Assembly (NCBI RefSeq): GCF_009930795.1
Contig: NZ_CP017146.1
Coordinates: forward strand, 2,108,001 to 2,172,000
Source: Marisediminicola antarctica
GTDB taxonomy: Bacteria; Actinomycetota; Actinomycetes; Actinomycetales; Microbacteriaceae
Length of the DNA: 64,000 nucleotides
Direction of reading: 5' to 3'
The translations under genes and the position numbers were made by a program. A model generated the notes under the pieces. The model was given only the letters and a program-made list of their open reading frames with translations. It made no database searches and was not told where the DNA came from. Positions 18,093-27,468 of this stretch are shown here, in pieces. Each line of letters starts with the position of its first letter. Position 1 is the first letter of the stretch.

Positions 18093-19463
18093 TCAGGAGT
18101 GAAGTGGTTTGCCCGCCAAAGCGAGGAAGGCCTCGCCGAGCGCCTCGTCCTGGGTGGGGTGCGCATGCAGCAGCGGGGTGATGTCCTCGGGGTACGCCTC
18201 CCAGTTCACAATGAGCTGGGCCTCACCGATGAGCTCGCCAACACGGTCGCCGATCATGTGCACGCCGACGACGGGGCCATCGTTCACGCGGACGACCTTG
18301 ATCGATCCGGCCGTGCCGAGGATGTGGCTCTTGCCGTTGCCGGCGAGGTTGTAGTCGTAGCTCGAGACCTTGTCGGTGCCGTACTGCTCGCGGGCGCTGG
18401 CCTCGCTGAGCCCGACCGAGGCGACCTCGGGGTGCGAATAGGTGACCTTGGGAACGTTGATGTCGTCGATCACCTGGGGCTTCAGCCCCGCGATCTCCTC
18501 GGCGACGAAGATTCCGTGCTGGAAGCCCCGGTGGGCGAGCTGCAGGCCGGGAACGATGTCTCCTACGGCGTAGACCCCGGGAACACTCGTCGCGAGACGC
18601 TCGTTGGTGATGACGAACCCGCGGTCCATCGTGACGCCGACCTCTTCGTATCCGAGTCCGGCGGTGGACGGTCCTCGGCCGACGGCGACGAGCAGCAGCT
18701 CGGCCTCGATCGTGCGCCCATCCTCGAGGGTCACGACGACGCCCTGGTCATTCTGGGTCACGCTCTGGAACCTGGTGCCGAGGACAAAGTTGATGCCGCG
18801 CTTGCGGAAGGCCCGCTCGAACTGCTTGCTGATGCTCTCGTCCTCGTTCGGCACGAGGTGGGGGAGCGCCTCGATGATCGTGACGTCGGTGCCGAACGAC
18901 TTCCAGACACTCGCGAACTCCACGCCGATCACACCGCCGCCGAGCACGGCGACGGTCTTCGGAATGAAGTCGAGTTCGAGGGCCTGCTCGGACGTGATGA
19001 CACGCCCACCGACCTCGAGGCCGGGCAGCGAACGGGAGTAGGAGCCAGAGGCGAGCACGACGTGCTTGCCGGTGATCACCTGGTCGCCGACCTGGACGGT
19101 CGTGGGCGACGTGAGCCTGCCCTCGCCCTCGATGACGGTGATGCCGCGCTTCTTGATCAGCCCGGTGAGTCCCTTGAACTTGCTCGAGACGACCTCTTCG
19201 CGGTACGCGGTGACGGCTGCGATGTCGACACCGTGGAAGTCGGCGTTGACGCCGTACTTTGTGGATTCACGCGTGACGTCGGCGACCTCGGCCGAGTGCA
19301 GCAGTGCCTTGGTCGGGATACAACCGACGTGCAGGCAGGTGCCGCCGAGCTTGCCCTTTTCGATCAGGCCCACGGTGAAGCCCAACTGGGAGGCGCGGAG
19401 CGCGGCGGCGTAGCCGCCGCTGCCGGCTCCGAGAATGACGATGTCGAAATTTTGTTCAGACAC
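18093..19463 (-). CDS. lpdA: Dihydrolipoyl dehydrogenase (E3)
   Basis: This 456-residue flavoprotein reoxidises dihydrolipoamide on the E2 arm using FAD and NAD+. The FAD motif GAGSGGYAAALRAS lies at the N-terminus. The redox disulfide is in GGTCLHVGCIPTK (cysteines near 44 and 49). The NAD motif is VLGGGVIGVEFASVW. The C-terminal His-Glu pair is in HAHPTQDEALGEA. The start is GTG 19463 with GGAG upstream. The gene directly precedes the E2 gene on the same strand, so E3 and E2 are probably one transcript. Confidence 0.95.
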   Translation of the reverse strand: MSEQNFDIVILGAGSGGYAAALRASQLGFTVGLIEKGKLGGTCLHVGCIPTKALLHSAEVADVTRESTKYGVNADFHGVDIAAVTAYREEVVSSKFKGLTGLIKKRGITVIEGEGRLTSPTTVQVGDQVITGKHVVLASGSYSRSLPGLEVGGRVITSEQALELDFIPKTVAVLGGGVIGVEFASVWKSFGTDVTIIEALPHLVPNEDESISKQFERAFRKRGINFVLGTRFQSVTQNDQGVVVTLEDGRTIEAELLLVAVGRGPSTAGLGYEEVGVTMDRGFVITNERLATSVPGVYAVGDIVPGLQLAHRGFQHGIFVAEEIAGLKPQVIDDINVPKVTYSHPEVASVGLSEASAREQYGTDKVSSYDYNLAGNGKSHILGTAGSIKVVRVNDGPVVGVHMIGDRVGELIGEAQLIVNWEAYPEDITPLLHAHPTQDEALGEAFLALAGKPLHS

Positions 19464-19563
19464 TCAACAGCTCCTTGCACATCAGAATTCTTGTCACAAG
19501 ATCTGCCGACAGATTCGGCAGCCGGACGGGTTCGCGGGACTCGGAGGCCCCGCGAAAACCCTA

Positions 19564-21057
19564 CTACCCCCGCGAAAACTCTTCAGCCACCTCGAGCAGT
19601 GTTCTGACCGCGACGCCCGTCGGACCCTTGACCGTCGAGCCGTAGCCGGCCCCCCCGTTGTTCGCCGCGCCGGCGATGTCGAGGTGCGCCCAGGGGATCT
19701 GCGTGGAGTCGTCATCGGCGGTCTTACCGACGAACTCGCGCAGGAACACCGCGGCGATCAGCATCCCGCCCGCCGTGTTGCCCATCTTCACGTTGGCGAT
19801 GTCGGCGATGTCGGAGTCGAGCAGTGAGCGCAGCTCAGAGGGCAGCGGCATCGGCCAGAGGGTCTCTCCCGTGCGGTCGCCCGCGGCGACGACACGACGC
19901 ACGAAGTCGTCGTCACCCATGGTGGCAACGTAGCGGTTTCCCATCGCGACGAGGGCCGCTCCCGTGAGCGTCGCGACGTCGATGATCGCGTCGGGGAACT
20001 CCTCGCTCGCAGCAACGAGGCCGTCGGCGAGAACGAGTCGGCCCTCGGCATCCGTGTTGAGCACCTCGACGGTCTTGCCTCCGCGCAGTCGCAGCACATC
20101 GTTCGGGCGCGTCGCCGAGCCGGACGGCATGTTCTCGGCGAGGCACAGCCACGCCGTGAGCCGCACCGGCAGCTCGAGCTTCGCCGCGGCGATCACGACG
20201 GCGAGGGCCGTCGCGGCGCCCGTCATGTCGTACTTCATGCCGACCATGGATGCTGCGGGCTTCAGGGACAGGCCGCCCGTGTCGAACGTGATTCCCTTGC
20301 CGACGATCGCAAGGTGCTTCGTGGCCCCGGCCGGCGAATAACTCACCTTGACCATGCGCGGGCCGCGGTCGGATCCCTTGCCGACGCCGACGAGTCCGCC
20401 GTATCCGCCGTCGACGAGTTCCTGGCCTGCGAGCACGGTGAGCTCGATGGGCAGGCCGCTCGCCAACTCGTGCGCCGCCGAGGCGAACGACGCCGGGTAC
20501 AGATCGGACGGGGGAGCGTTGACAAGGTCACGGACGGTGTGGATCGCGGTCCCGATTGCTGTCGCGCGGTCGACGAGGCCGGCTGCGGGCGTGTGTGTGG
20601 CCACGACGACGACCTCGGCGGGGGGCCGCGACTGCGGCTCCTGCTCCGCCGACCGGTAGTCGAGGTAGCTGTAGCCGCCGATCGCGACACCCTCGAGGAT
20701 CGCGAGGAGGTCGGAGTCGTCTGTGGCAGGCAGTGCGATCGCGACGCGCTCCGCGCCGCGGATGGTGCGCGCCGCCGCGCCCGCGGCGTACCGAAGCGCA
20801 TTCGCGTCGAGGGGGGCGGAGCCGAGCCCGACGAGGGCGAGCGATCCGGCCGCACCGCCGACGCCGGGAAGGCGCCGCACGTCGTCCTTCGCGCCGGTGA
20901 ATCCGATCGCCGAGAGGGACTGCTGCAGCGCGGCGAAGTGGTCGCCGACTCCCACGATCGTGCCGCCGTCCTTGCCGGATGCGACTCCGATCACGAGGAC
21001 GTCGGCGGGGACATCGATGGCGGATTCGGTGGTCAGGCGCAACGAGGAGACGGTCAT
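19564..21057 (-). CDS. pepA: Leucyl aminopeptidase (M17)
   Basis: This 497-residue cytosolic metallo-aminopeptidase removes N-terminal residues during peptide turnover. The M17 signature NTDAEGRL is present near residue 345. The metal-binding and catalytic segment VGKGITFDTGGLSLKP is present near 262. The start at 21057 (MTVSSLRLTTESAIDV) has no ribosome site. TATCAT at 21064-21069 lies 6 nt upstream, so a leaderless mRNA is likely. The gene is divergent from the PAC2 gene. Confidence 0.94.
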   Translation of the reverse strand: MTVSSLRLTTESAIDVPADVLVIGVASGKDGGTIVGVGDHFAALQQSLSAIGFTGAKDDVRRLPGVGGAAGSLALVGLGSAPLDANALRYAAGAAARTIRGAERVAIALPATDDSDLLAILEGVAIGGYSYLDYRSAEQEPQSRPPAEVVVVATHTPAAGLVDRATAIGTAIHTVRDLVNAPPSDLYPASFASAAHELASGLPIELTVLAGQELVDGGYGGLVGVGKGSDRGPRMVKVSYSPAGATKHLAIVGKGITFDTGGLSLKPAASMVGMKYDMTGAATALAVVIAAAKLELPVRLTAWLCLAENMPSGSATRPNDVLRLRGGKTVEVLNTDAEGRLVLADGLVAASEEFPDAIIDVATLTGAALVAMGNRYVATMGDDDFVRRVVAAGDRTGETLWPMPLPSELRSLLDSDIADIANVKMGNTAGGMLIAAVFLREFVGKTADDDSTQIPWAHLDIAGAANNGGAGYGSTVKGPTGVAVRTLLEVAEEFSRG

Positions 21058-21063
21058 CCGGCC

Positions 21064-21069
21064 ATGATA
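21064..21069 (-). promoter_or_regulatory. -10 element of probable leaderless pepA promoter
   Basis: On the minus strand TATCAT is followed by 6 nt and the ATG at 21057. Confidence 0.45.
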
Positions 21070-21165
21070 TCCGTGCGGATCGGCTTGCCCGGCGCGAGCC
21101 GCGACTGTTCGCTCTCGGCACCTGCCACGAGCGCCACCCGCCCGGCCCGCCGATTGTGGGGCGCG

Positions 21166-21171
21166 TAGAAT
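21166..21171 (+). promoter_or_regulatory. -10 element of probable leaderless PAC2-gene promoter
   Basis: TAGAAT ends 6 nt before the ATG at 21178, with no Shine-Dalgarno sequence. Confidence 0.5.
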
Positions 21172-21177
21172 TGATGC

Positions 21178-22104
21178 ATGCGTGACCCAGCCGGACTCTA
21201 CGACCTCACCCCGGAGGAGGCGTCCGTGCCGGAGGGGCTCCATCTCGTCGCGGGGCTCACCGGATTCGCGGACGCCGGATCGGCTGTGACTCAGTTGAGC
21301 GAGTACCTCCTCGACACCCTCGACCACCAGGTGATCGCCACCTTTGACGCGGACGTTCTCCTGGACTACCGGGCCCGGCGCCCCGTCGTGTACTTCGACC
21401 AGGATCACCTCACCGACTACCAGCCGCCGACCCTCGCGCTCTACCTCGCAACGGACGAGGCAGGGCAGCAGTTCCTTCATCTCACCGGGTTCGAGCCCGA
21501 CTTCCAGTGGGAGCGGTTCAGCGCGGCTGTGCTCGAGCTTCTCGCACGGTTCAAGGTCAAGACGACCACGTGGGTGCATGCGATTCCGATGCCCGTTCCG
21601 CACACCAGGCCGATTGGCGTGACCGTGAGCGGCAACCGCACCGAGCTCATCGATGCGATGTCGGTCTGGCGTCCGCGCACGCAGGTGCCCGCGAATGCGC
21701 TGCACCTCGTCGAATACCGGCTTCAGCAGCTCGACCACGCGACCGTCGGCTTCGTTCTGCTGGTTCCGCACTACCTCGCCGAAACAGAGCATCCGGATGC
21801 CGCGGTCAAGGCACTCGAAAGCATCAGCGCGGCGACCGGCCTGATCTTCCCGACCGAGCGGCTCCGTGCGGCGGGTCGGGAGCTCCTCGCGAAGATCGAC
21901 GCCCAGGTGCAGACGAACCACGAGCTCGCACGGCTCGTGGGCACGCTCGAGGAACGCCACGACTCCTATATGGAGGGCAACCCGCTGCGCTCCCCGCTCA
22001 CCGACGAGGCCGGCGAGTTGCCCTCGGCGGATGAGATCGCGGCGGAGCTTGAGAACTTCCTCGCGACTCGCCCCAGCGGCGAAGAGGACCTCCCCCGCAC
22101 TTAG
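21178..22104 (+). CDS. PAC2-family protein
   Basis: This 308-residue soluble protein fits the PAC2 (proteasome assembly chaperone 2-like) family: an N-terminal GLTGFADAGSAVTQLSEYL segment, a central HAIPMPVPHTRP motif and a helical, charged C-terminal tail. In actinobacteria such proteins are common and mostly uncharacterised. No proteasome genes are visible in this window. The start appears leaderless, and the stop codon overlaps the -10 of the downstream transporter. Confidence 0.82.
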   Translation: MRDPAGLYDLTPEEASVPEGLHLVAGLTGFADAGSAVTQLSEYLLDTLDHQVIATFDADVLLDYRARRPVVYFDQDHLTDYQPPTLALYLATDEAGQQFLHLTGFEPDFQWERFSAAVLELLARFKVKTTTWVHAIPMPVPHTRPIGVTVSGNRTELIDAMSVWRPRTQVPANALHLVEYRLQQLDHATVGFVLLVPHYLAETEHPDAAVKALESISAATGLIFPTERLRAAGRELLAKIDAQVQTNHELARLVGTLEERHDSYMEGNPLRSPLTDEAGELPSADEIAAELENFLATRPSGEEDLPRT

Positions 22105-22107
22105 AGT
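22102..22107 (+). promoter_or_regulatory. -10 element of probable leaderless MFS-gene promoter, overlapping the PAC2 stop codon
   Basis: TAGAGT ends 6 nt before GTG 22114. Its first three bases are the stop codon of the PAC2 gene. Confidence 0.45.
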
Positions 22108-22113
22108 GGGCGA

Positions 22114-23442
22114 GTGAATTCCGCCCGGTCCTGGCTCATCTGGGCAATCGCCATAGTCGCGTATGTCGTGGCGGTCATGCAGCGCACCTCCCTCGGGGTG
22201 TCGAGCGTCGAGGCGGCAGAGAGGTTCGCGGTATCGGCCTCGGTTCTTTCGAGTCTCGCCGTGGTGCAGCTCATCGTCTATGCGGCTCTTCAGATTCCCG
22301 TCGGGGTCATCCTCGACCGGCTCGGCCCGAGGGCGCTCATTGCCGCCGGCGCGATCCTGATGGGCCTCGGGCAGCTCACTCTCGCCCTCGCCCCGTCGAT
22401 CGGCGTCGCGATCGCCGGTCGCGTGCTGGTCGGCGCGGGAGACGCTCTCACCTTTATCTCTGTGATCCGGCTGTTGTCGACGTGGTTCGGCGGTCGCATC
22501 CTGCCCCAGGTCTCCCAGTGGACGGGGAATATCGGACAACTCGGCCAGGTGCTCTCGGCGATCCCGCTGTCGCTCGTCCTGCACCAATTCGGGTGGTCGA
22601 CCGCCTTCGCCGCCGCCGCCGCCGGATCGGTGCTCGCGGCGGTGCTCGTGCTGGTGTTTATCTCGGATGGTCCCGCCGTGCGGGTCGTCGAGAACCACAG
22701 GAGCACATGGCGGGAGTCGATGTCACTGCTGCGCCAGAGCCTCGCCCGTCCCGGAACCCAACTCGGTTTCTGGTCACACTTCGTGACGCAGTCGCCCGGC
22801 ACCGTTTTGGCGCTGCTGTGGGGCTTTCCCCTTCTGACCGCGGGTCTCGGCTACAGCACCACCGTCGCCTCCCTGCTGCTGACGCTGGTCGTCGCCGCCG
22901 GAATGATCGCCGGTCCGATCATCGGCATCCTGAGCGCCCGGTTCCCGACCAGGCGGTCGAACCTGGTGCTCGGCATCGTCACGGCTATGGCGGTGTGCTG
23001 GACTGCGGTGCTCGTCTGGCCGGGCGAGCCCCCATTCTGGCTCGTGGTCGTGCTGATCCTGGTCGTCGGCGTGGGCGGTCCAGGGTCGCTCATCGGATTC
23101 GACTTTGCGCGCACCTTCAATCCGCTGCGCAGCCTTGGCTCGGCGAACGGTGTCGTCAACGTCGGCGGCTTCCTCGCGAGCTTCGTGATGATGTTCGCGA
23201 TCGGCGTCGCGCTCGACCTGCTTGATCGGATGCGGATCGACGGGGGGTTGCCATCGGACATCTTCGCGTGGGACTCATTCCGGATCGCCCTGCTCGTTCC
23301 GTATGTCGTCGTCGGAATCGGCGTCGTTTTCCTGCTGCAGGCCCGCCGCCGCACCCGCAGGAAGCTCGGCGAGGACGAGGGAATACAGGTGGCCCCGCTG
23401 TGGGTTGTCCTTGCCAGAGCATGGCGTCGCAAAACGGACTAG
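22114..23442 (+). CDS. Major facilitator superfamily transporter
   Basis: This 442-residue protein has about 12 hydrophobic helices and the MFS motif A-like loop GVILDRLGPR after helix 2. It was assigned to MFS from overall pattern; the substrate cannot be read. The N-terminus (AIAIVAYVVAVMQRTSLGVS) is typical of the Pro/Ala-rich MFS branch common in Microbacteriaceae. It starts at GTG 22114 with a probable leaderless promoter overlapping the preceding stop codon. Confidence 0.85.
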   Translation: MNSARSWLIWAIAIVAYVVAVMQRTSLGVSSVEAAERFAVSASVLSSLAVVQLIVYAALQIPVGVILDRLGPRALIAAGAILMGLGQLTLALAPSIGVAIAGRVLVGAGDALTFISVIRLLSTWFGGRILPQVSQWTGNIGQLGQVLSAIPLSLVLHQFGWSTAFAAAAAGSVLAAVLVLVFISDGPAVRVVENHRSTWRESMSLLRQSLARPGTQLGFWSHFVTQSPGTVLALLWGFPLLTAGLGYSTTVASLLLTLVVAAGMIAGPIIGILSARFPTRRSNLVLGIVTAMAVCWTAVLVWPGEPPFWLVVVLILVVGVGGPGSLIGFDFARTFNPLRSLGSANGVVNVGGFLASFVMMFAIGVALDLLDRMRIDGGLPSDIFAWDSFRIALLVPYVVVGIGVVFLLQARRRTRRKLGEDEGIQVAPLWVVLARAWRRKTD

Positions 23443-23479
23443 ACAAGAGCCGCAATTGTCAAGAGCTCGCACCAAAGCA

Positions 23480-23568
23480 TGCAATAATTAGGCCTAAGAC
23501 CCGGTCATTCTGAACCGATGTCGCGCAGGTGCTCCTTCGCGTCACGCCAAGACTTGACATGGGTCTTA
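23480..23568 (+). promoter_or_regulatory. Candidate sigA promoter and structured 5' leader
   Basis: An extended -10 candidate, TGCAATAAT at 23480-23488, would place the transcript start near 23495. TAAGACCC (23495-23502) is perfectly complementary to GGGTCTTA (23561-23568), so the first bases of the leader could close an 8-bp stem over 58 nt. TTGTCA at 23456-23461 is 21 nt upstream of the -10, longer than ideal. Confidence 0.4.
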
Positions 23569-23668
23569 GTACTGCCCGAAATTCGGCCAAGCCCGTGTGG
23601 CGGGCCCCGTCCATGCCCCGCCAGACGCCGAAACTCGAGAGCTACGAATCAAACTGAAAGGTATCCGA

Positions 23669-25027
23669 ATGGCTGCCCGAACCAAGACTGCGGAACCCAC
23701 CGCCGCCAAGAAGACAACTACCGCGGAAGCGGCCGCACCCGACGAAGTCGAGGCCGAGAGCGCGGCGCCGAAGACCGCCGCCAAGACCCCCGCCAAGACC
23801 CCCGCGAAGAGGGCCGTGAAGGCACCGGCGAAGACGCCGGCTGCGAAGGCGGCCGCCGAGAAGGCCGCAGCTGACAAAGCTCCTGCCGACAAAGCTCCTG
23901 CCAAGGTGCCCGCCAAGCGCGGCCCGAAGGCCAAGGGATCCGCTGAGGAGTCGACCGAGGACGCGCCCGCCGACGCCTCGGACGATGGCGACGACGACGA
24001 GAAGAAGACGAAGGCCGGCGACCTCGCCGAGGACCTGCCCGCCGGCGCCCTCGTGCTGTCGCTCGTCGACGACGACGACGAGGTGCCGGTGTACTCGTCC
24101 GCCATCACGGGCGCCACGGCCGACCCGGTCAAGGACTACCTGAAGCAGATCGGTAAGGTCGCCCTGCTCAACGCGGCCGAAGAGGTCGAGCTCGCCATGC
24201 GCATCGAAGCCGGCCTGTTCGCCGAGGACAAGCTGTCCCAGATGAGCGAGGCAGAGCAGCGTTCGGCCAAGGGCCGCGAGCTGCACTGGGTCGCTCGCGA
24301 CGGCCAGCGCGCCAAGAGCCATCTGCTGGGTGCGAACCTGCGACTCGTCGTCTCCCTCGCGAAGCGCTACACGGGCCGGGGCATGCAGTTCCTCGACCTG
24401 ATCCAGGAGGGCAACCTCGGGCTCATCCGTGCCGTCGAGAAGTTCGATTACACCAAGGGCTTCAAGTTTTCGACCTACGCGACGTGGTGGATCCGCCAGG
24501 CGATCACGCGCGCAATGGCCGACCAGGCACGAACCATCCGCATCCCGGTGCACATGGTGGAAGTCATCAACAAGCTCGCCCGCGTGCAGCGCCAGATGCT
24601 GCAGGACCTCGGGCGCGAGCCCACCCCGGAGGAACTGAGCCGCGAGCTCGACATGACCCCGGAGAAGGTCATCGAGGTGCAGAAATACGGTCGCGAGCCG
24701 ATCTCCCTGCATACGCCGCTCGGTGAAGACGGCGACAGCGAGTTCGGTGACCTCATCGAGGACACCGAGGCGGTGGTCCCCGCGGACGCCGTCGGCTTCA
24801 CGATGCTGCAAAAGCAGCTGGAGTCGCTGCTCGATTCGCTCTCCGAGCGTGAGGCCGGCGTGATCCGGATGCGCTTCGGGCTCGGCGACGGAATGCCGAA
24901 GACCCTCGACCAGATCGGCGACACGTTCGGGGTAACGCGCGAGCGCATCCGTCAGATCGAGTCGAAGACGATGGCCAAGCTGCGCCACCCATCCCGGTCG
25001 CAGTCCCTCCGCGACTACCTGGAGTAA
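23669..25027 (+). CDS. sigA: Primary sigma factor (sigma-70 family)
   Basis: The 452-residue principal RNA polymerase sigma factor starts at ATG 23669 with GAAAGG upstream. The first 100 or so residues are Lys/Ala/Pro-rich and histone-H1-like, then acidic ([10 protein letters not shown]), as in other actinobacterial SigA/HrdB proteins. Region 1.2 begins at [13 protein letters not shown]. Region 2 carries [19 protein letters not shown] (core binding and -10 recognition). Region 4 ends in [20 protein letters not shown] (-35 recognition). The protein has all conserved regions and is the housekeeping sigma. A longer in-frame start at 23597 is unlikely. Confidence 0.97.
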   Translation: MAARTKTAEPTAAKKTTTAEAAAPDEVEAESAAPKTAAKTPAKTPAKRAVKAPAKTPAAKAAAEKAAADKAPADKAPAKVPAKRGPKAKGSAEESTEDAPADASDDGDDDEKKTKAGDLAEDLPAGALVLSLVDDDDEVPVYSSAITGATADPVKDYLKQIGKVALLNAAEEVELAMRIEAGLFAEDKLSQMSEAEQRSAKGRELHWVARDGQRAKSHLLGANLRLVVSLAKRYTGRGMQFLDLIQEGNLGLIRAVEKFDYTKGFKFSTYATWWIRQAITRAMADQARTIRIPVHMVEVINKLARVQRQMLQDLGREPTPEELSRELDMTPEKVIEVQKYGREPISLHTPLGEDGDSEFGDLIEDTEAVVPADAVGFTMLQKQLESLLDSLSEREAGVIRMRFGLGDGMPKTLDQIGDTFGVTRERIRQIESKTMAKLRHPSRSQSLRDYLE

Positions 25028-25067
25028 GCGCAACGGATGCGAATGGTCACGAGAGAGGTGGGTCTCC

Positions 25068-25766
25068 ATGTCCGATGAGGCGAACGACGGCAAGCAGCTG
25101 GAGACGGTGATCGATGGTGTGCGATACCTGCGCATCCCGATCAAGACGAAGCTGGTCATGAGTGACGACGACATCACCGATGTTGTGACAACGTTCGCAG
25201 CGGACCGCCTGCATGATGGTGATGTGCTCTTCGTAACTGAGAAGATCGTCGCCATCACGCAGGGTCGCTCGTATCCGACCGAGTCTATTGCGCCGCGCAA
25301 ACTCGCCACTTGGCTGTCGAGCCACGTGGTCAAGACACCGAACGGAATCGGACTCGGCCTTCCACAGACCATGGAGATGGCGTTGCGCGAGTGCGGAACA
25401 CCGCGCATCCTGTTCGCTGCAGGGGTGGCAGCCGTGACCAAGCTGTTCGGACGCACGGGTGACTTCTACAGGGTGGCGGGACCGAAGGCGCGTGGTATCG
25501 ACGGCCCCACCAGCGGAACCATTCCTCCGTACAACTCGCATGTCGTGCTCGCCCCCGAGCGTCCCCACGACGTCGCGCGCGAGCTGCGGGCAGCGCTGGG
25601 CCTGGACATCGGGGTGCTCATTACCGACATCAATGATCTCGGCGGCAACGTGCTGGGATCGACAATGAGCAAGGCTCGCACGCGCACCATGGAGCGGGTG
25701 CTGCTCGACAACCCGCTGGGTCAGGGACACCAGTCGACCCCCATGGGCATCATCCGCGAGCCTTGA
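25068..25766 (+). CDS. CofE-like (coenzyme F420-0:gamma-glutamyl ligase family) protein
   Basis: This 232-residue protein resembles the CofE fold: an N-terminal IPIKTKLVMSDDDITDVV segment, DGDVLFVTEKIVAITQGR and a C-terminal DINDLGGNVLGSTM motif. CofE adds gamma-linked glutamate to F420-0. No other F420 gene is in this window and the protein is short, so a stand-alone ligase acting on another acceptor is possible. It lies between sigA and a MurJ-like flippase on the same strand and probably belongs to the cell-surface locus 25068-31355. ATG 25068 follows GAGAGAGG. The true substrate is unknown. Confidence 0.7.
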   Translation: MSDEANDGKQLETVIDGVRYLRIPIKTKLVMSDDDITDVVTTFAADRLHDGDVLFVTEKIVAITQGRSYPTESIAPRKLATWLSSHVVKTPNGIGLGLPQTMEMALRECGTPRILFAAGVAAVTKLFGRTGDFYRVAGPKARGIDGPTSGTIPPYNSHVVLAPERPHDVARELRAALGLDIGVLITDINDLGGNVLGSTMSKARTRTMERVLLDNPLGQGHQSTPMGIIREP

Positions 25767-25827
25767 GGCGGCACGAGCGCACATCGAGCCGATTCCCCTC
25801 GGTCACAGCTCGGCGGAAGGGGAAGGG

Positions 25828-27417
25828 GTGAGTCTCGGCAGAGCGAGTGCGGTGATCGCGGCGGGAACGCTCGCCTCCCGGGTCACCGGGTTGCTTCGTA
25901 CGATCGTCCTCGTCGCCGCGATCGGGGCCATCGGCCGGGCGAGTGACGCGTTCGCCACGGCCAACCAGCTTCCGAACAGCATCTATGCGCTGATCTCAGC
26001 CGGCGTGCTGACCGGCGTGATCGTCCCACAGGTTGTCAGGGTGAGTGCCCGGCGCGATGGGGGACACGATTTCCTCGCGAAGCTGCTCACCCTTGGAACG
26101 GTCCTGATGGGCGCCGCCACGGTGATTGCCGTCGTCTCCGCGCCCGCACTGGTAGGCCTTTTCGCCCCCCGCTACACGCCCGAGCAGCACGAGCTTGCGA
26201 CGTTCTTCGCGTACTGGTGTATCCCACAGCTGTTCTTCTACGGAATGTTCGCGTTGATCGGCGAGATCCTGAACGCGAGACGCATCTTCGCCCCGTATGC
26301 GTGGGCACCCATCGTGAACAACGTCGTGTCGATCATCGGGTTCCTCGTGTTTATCCGCCTGTTCGGTGCCGATGTCAACGACGTCGGGCAATGGACGCCC
26401 GTGATGGTCGCGGTCCTGGCTGGCACGGCGACACTCGGCATCATCGCTCAAACGGGCGTCCTGCTGCTGTTGTGGCGTCGCGCGGGAATTCCCCTGCGGT
26501 TCGATTTCCGCTGGCGGGGGATGGGGCTCCGACAGATGCAGAAACTCGCACTCTGGACGTTCCTCATCACGCTCATCGGCCAGCTGGTCGGGATCCTGCA
26601 GCAGCGGACGATCTCTGATGCATCGGGGACCGGCGCATCGGTGTTCGTGTGGCAGAACGCCTGGCTGGTGTATATGGTTCCGTACTCGGTGATCGTCCTC
26701 GCAATCGGCACGCCCTATTTCACCCGTCTCAGCGAGCACGCCGCCGCGGGGAAAGACGCCGAGGTGAAGCGGGACATCGCGCAGTCCATCCGCATCCTCG
26801 GTCTGTTCGTTTTCGTCGCTCTGGCGGCCGTGGCCGCGGCGGCCCTACCCGCTTCCCGTATCTTCTCGAACAACACTGCCGATGCGGTCGCGGTAGCCCC
26901 GGTGCTGATCGCCTACCTGTTCAGCCTGCTCCCGATGGCTGTGCTCTTCATCATCCAACGCGCGTTCTACGCCTACGGAGATGCGCGAACACCGTTTCTC
27001 TTCACCGCGATCCAAGCCGTCATCATCGTCGCGCTCACCCTTCTGGTGCGCTACACGGTTCCCGTCGAGCAGCTCACCGCCGCGGTCGCGCTTGCGCAGT
27101 CGGTGGGGGGGATAGTGCAGGTGATTGTCGCTACCCTGCTGCTGCAGCGGAAGCTGGGCCCCCTCGAGTTGGGATCGACGTGGCGTGCGCTCGGACGCTT
27201 CGCACTTATGGCGGTTCCAGCCGGGGCCGCCGGAGTCTGGCTGTTCTTCCTGCTCGGAGGGACATCCGGCTGGATGATGCAGGACAAGATCTGGGGTGCG
27301 CTGGGCTCGTTGGTGATCGCCGCGACGTGCGCGATCGTCTATCTGCTGCTGCTCGTCCTCTTCCGAGCGCCGGAACTCCAGATCGCTCGCGACATGCTGC
27401 GTCGGAGAAATCCCTGA
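25828..27417 (+). CDS. MurJ/MviN-like polyprenyl-linked precursor flippase
   Basis: This 529-residue multispanning protein has about 14 helices and the MurJ-type N-terminus SVIAAGTLASRVTGLLRTI-like sequence (here AVIAAGTLASRVTGLLRT), plus NQLPNSIYALISAGVL. MurJ flips lipid II during peptidoglycan synthesis. This copy lacks the large C-terminal kinase-like extension of mycobacterial MurJ, and it sits among ligase and racemase genes. It may therefore export a dedicated lipid-linked precursor rather than be the housekeeping flippase. GTG 25828 follows GGAAGG. A 12-bp tandem repeat lies just after the stop (27423-27446). Confidence 0.8.
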   Translation: MSLGRASAVIAAGTLASRVTGLLRTIVLVAAIGAIGRASDAFATANQLPNSIYALISAGVLTGVIVPQVVRVSARRDGGHDFLAKLLTLGTVLMGAATVIAVVSAPALVGLFAPRYTPEQHELATFFAYWCIPQLFFYGMFALIGEILNARRIFAPYAWAPIVNNVVSIIGFLVFIRLFGADVNDVGQWTPVMVAVLAGTATLGIIAQTGVLLLLWRRAGIPLRFDFRWRGMGLRQMQKLALWTFLITLIGQLVGILQQRTISDASGTGASVFVWQNAWLVYMVPYSVIVLAIGTPYFTRLSEHAAAGKDAEVKRDIAQSIRILGLFVFVALAAVAAAALPASRIFSNNTADAVAVAPVLIAYLFSLLPMAVLFIIQRAFYAYGDARTPFLFTAIQAVIIVALTLLVRYTVPVEQLTAAVALAQSVGGIVQVIVATLLLQRKLGPLELGSTWRALGRFALMAVPAGAAGVWLFFLLGGTSGWMMQDKIWGALGSLVIAATCAIVYLLLLVLFRAPELQIARDMLRRRNP

Positions 27418-27422
27418 CCCGG

Positions 27423-27446
27423 GGCAGCGGTTAGGGCAGCGGTTAG
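27423..27446. repeat. 12-bp tandem direct repeat after the MurJ-like gene
   Basis: GGCAGCGGTTAG occurs twice without a gap (27423-27434 and 27435-27446) in the convergent gap between the MurJ-like and ATP-grasp genes. No hairpin or T-run is seen. Confidence 0.8.
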
Positions 27447-27468
27447 GGTGTCGAGGGCTCCCGCAGTC

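Noticed and set aside
23554-23559. TTGACA as the -35 of a sigA promoter
   Set aside because: No TANNNT hexamer lies 16-19 nt downstream.
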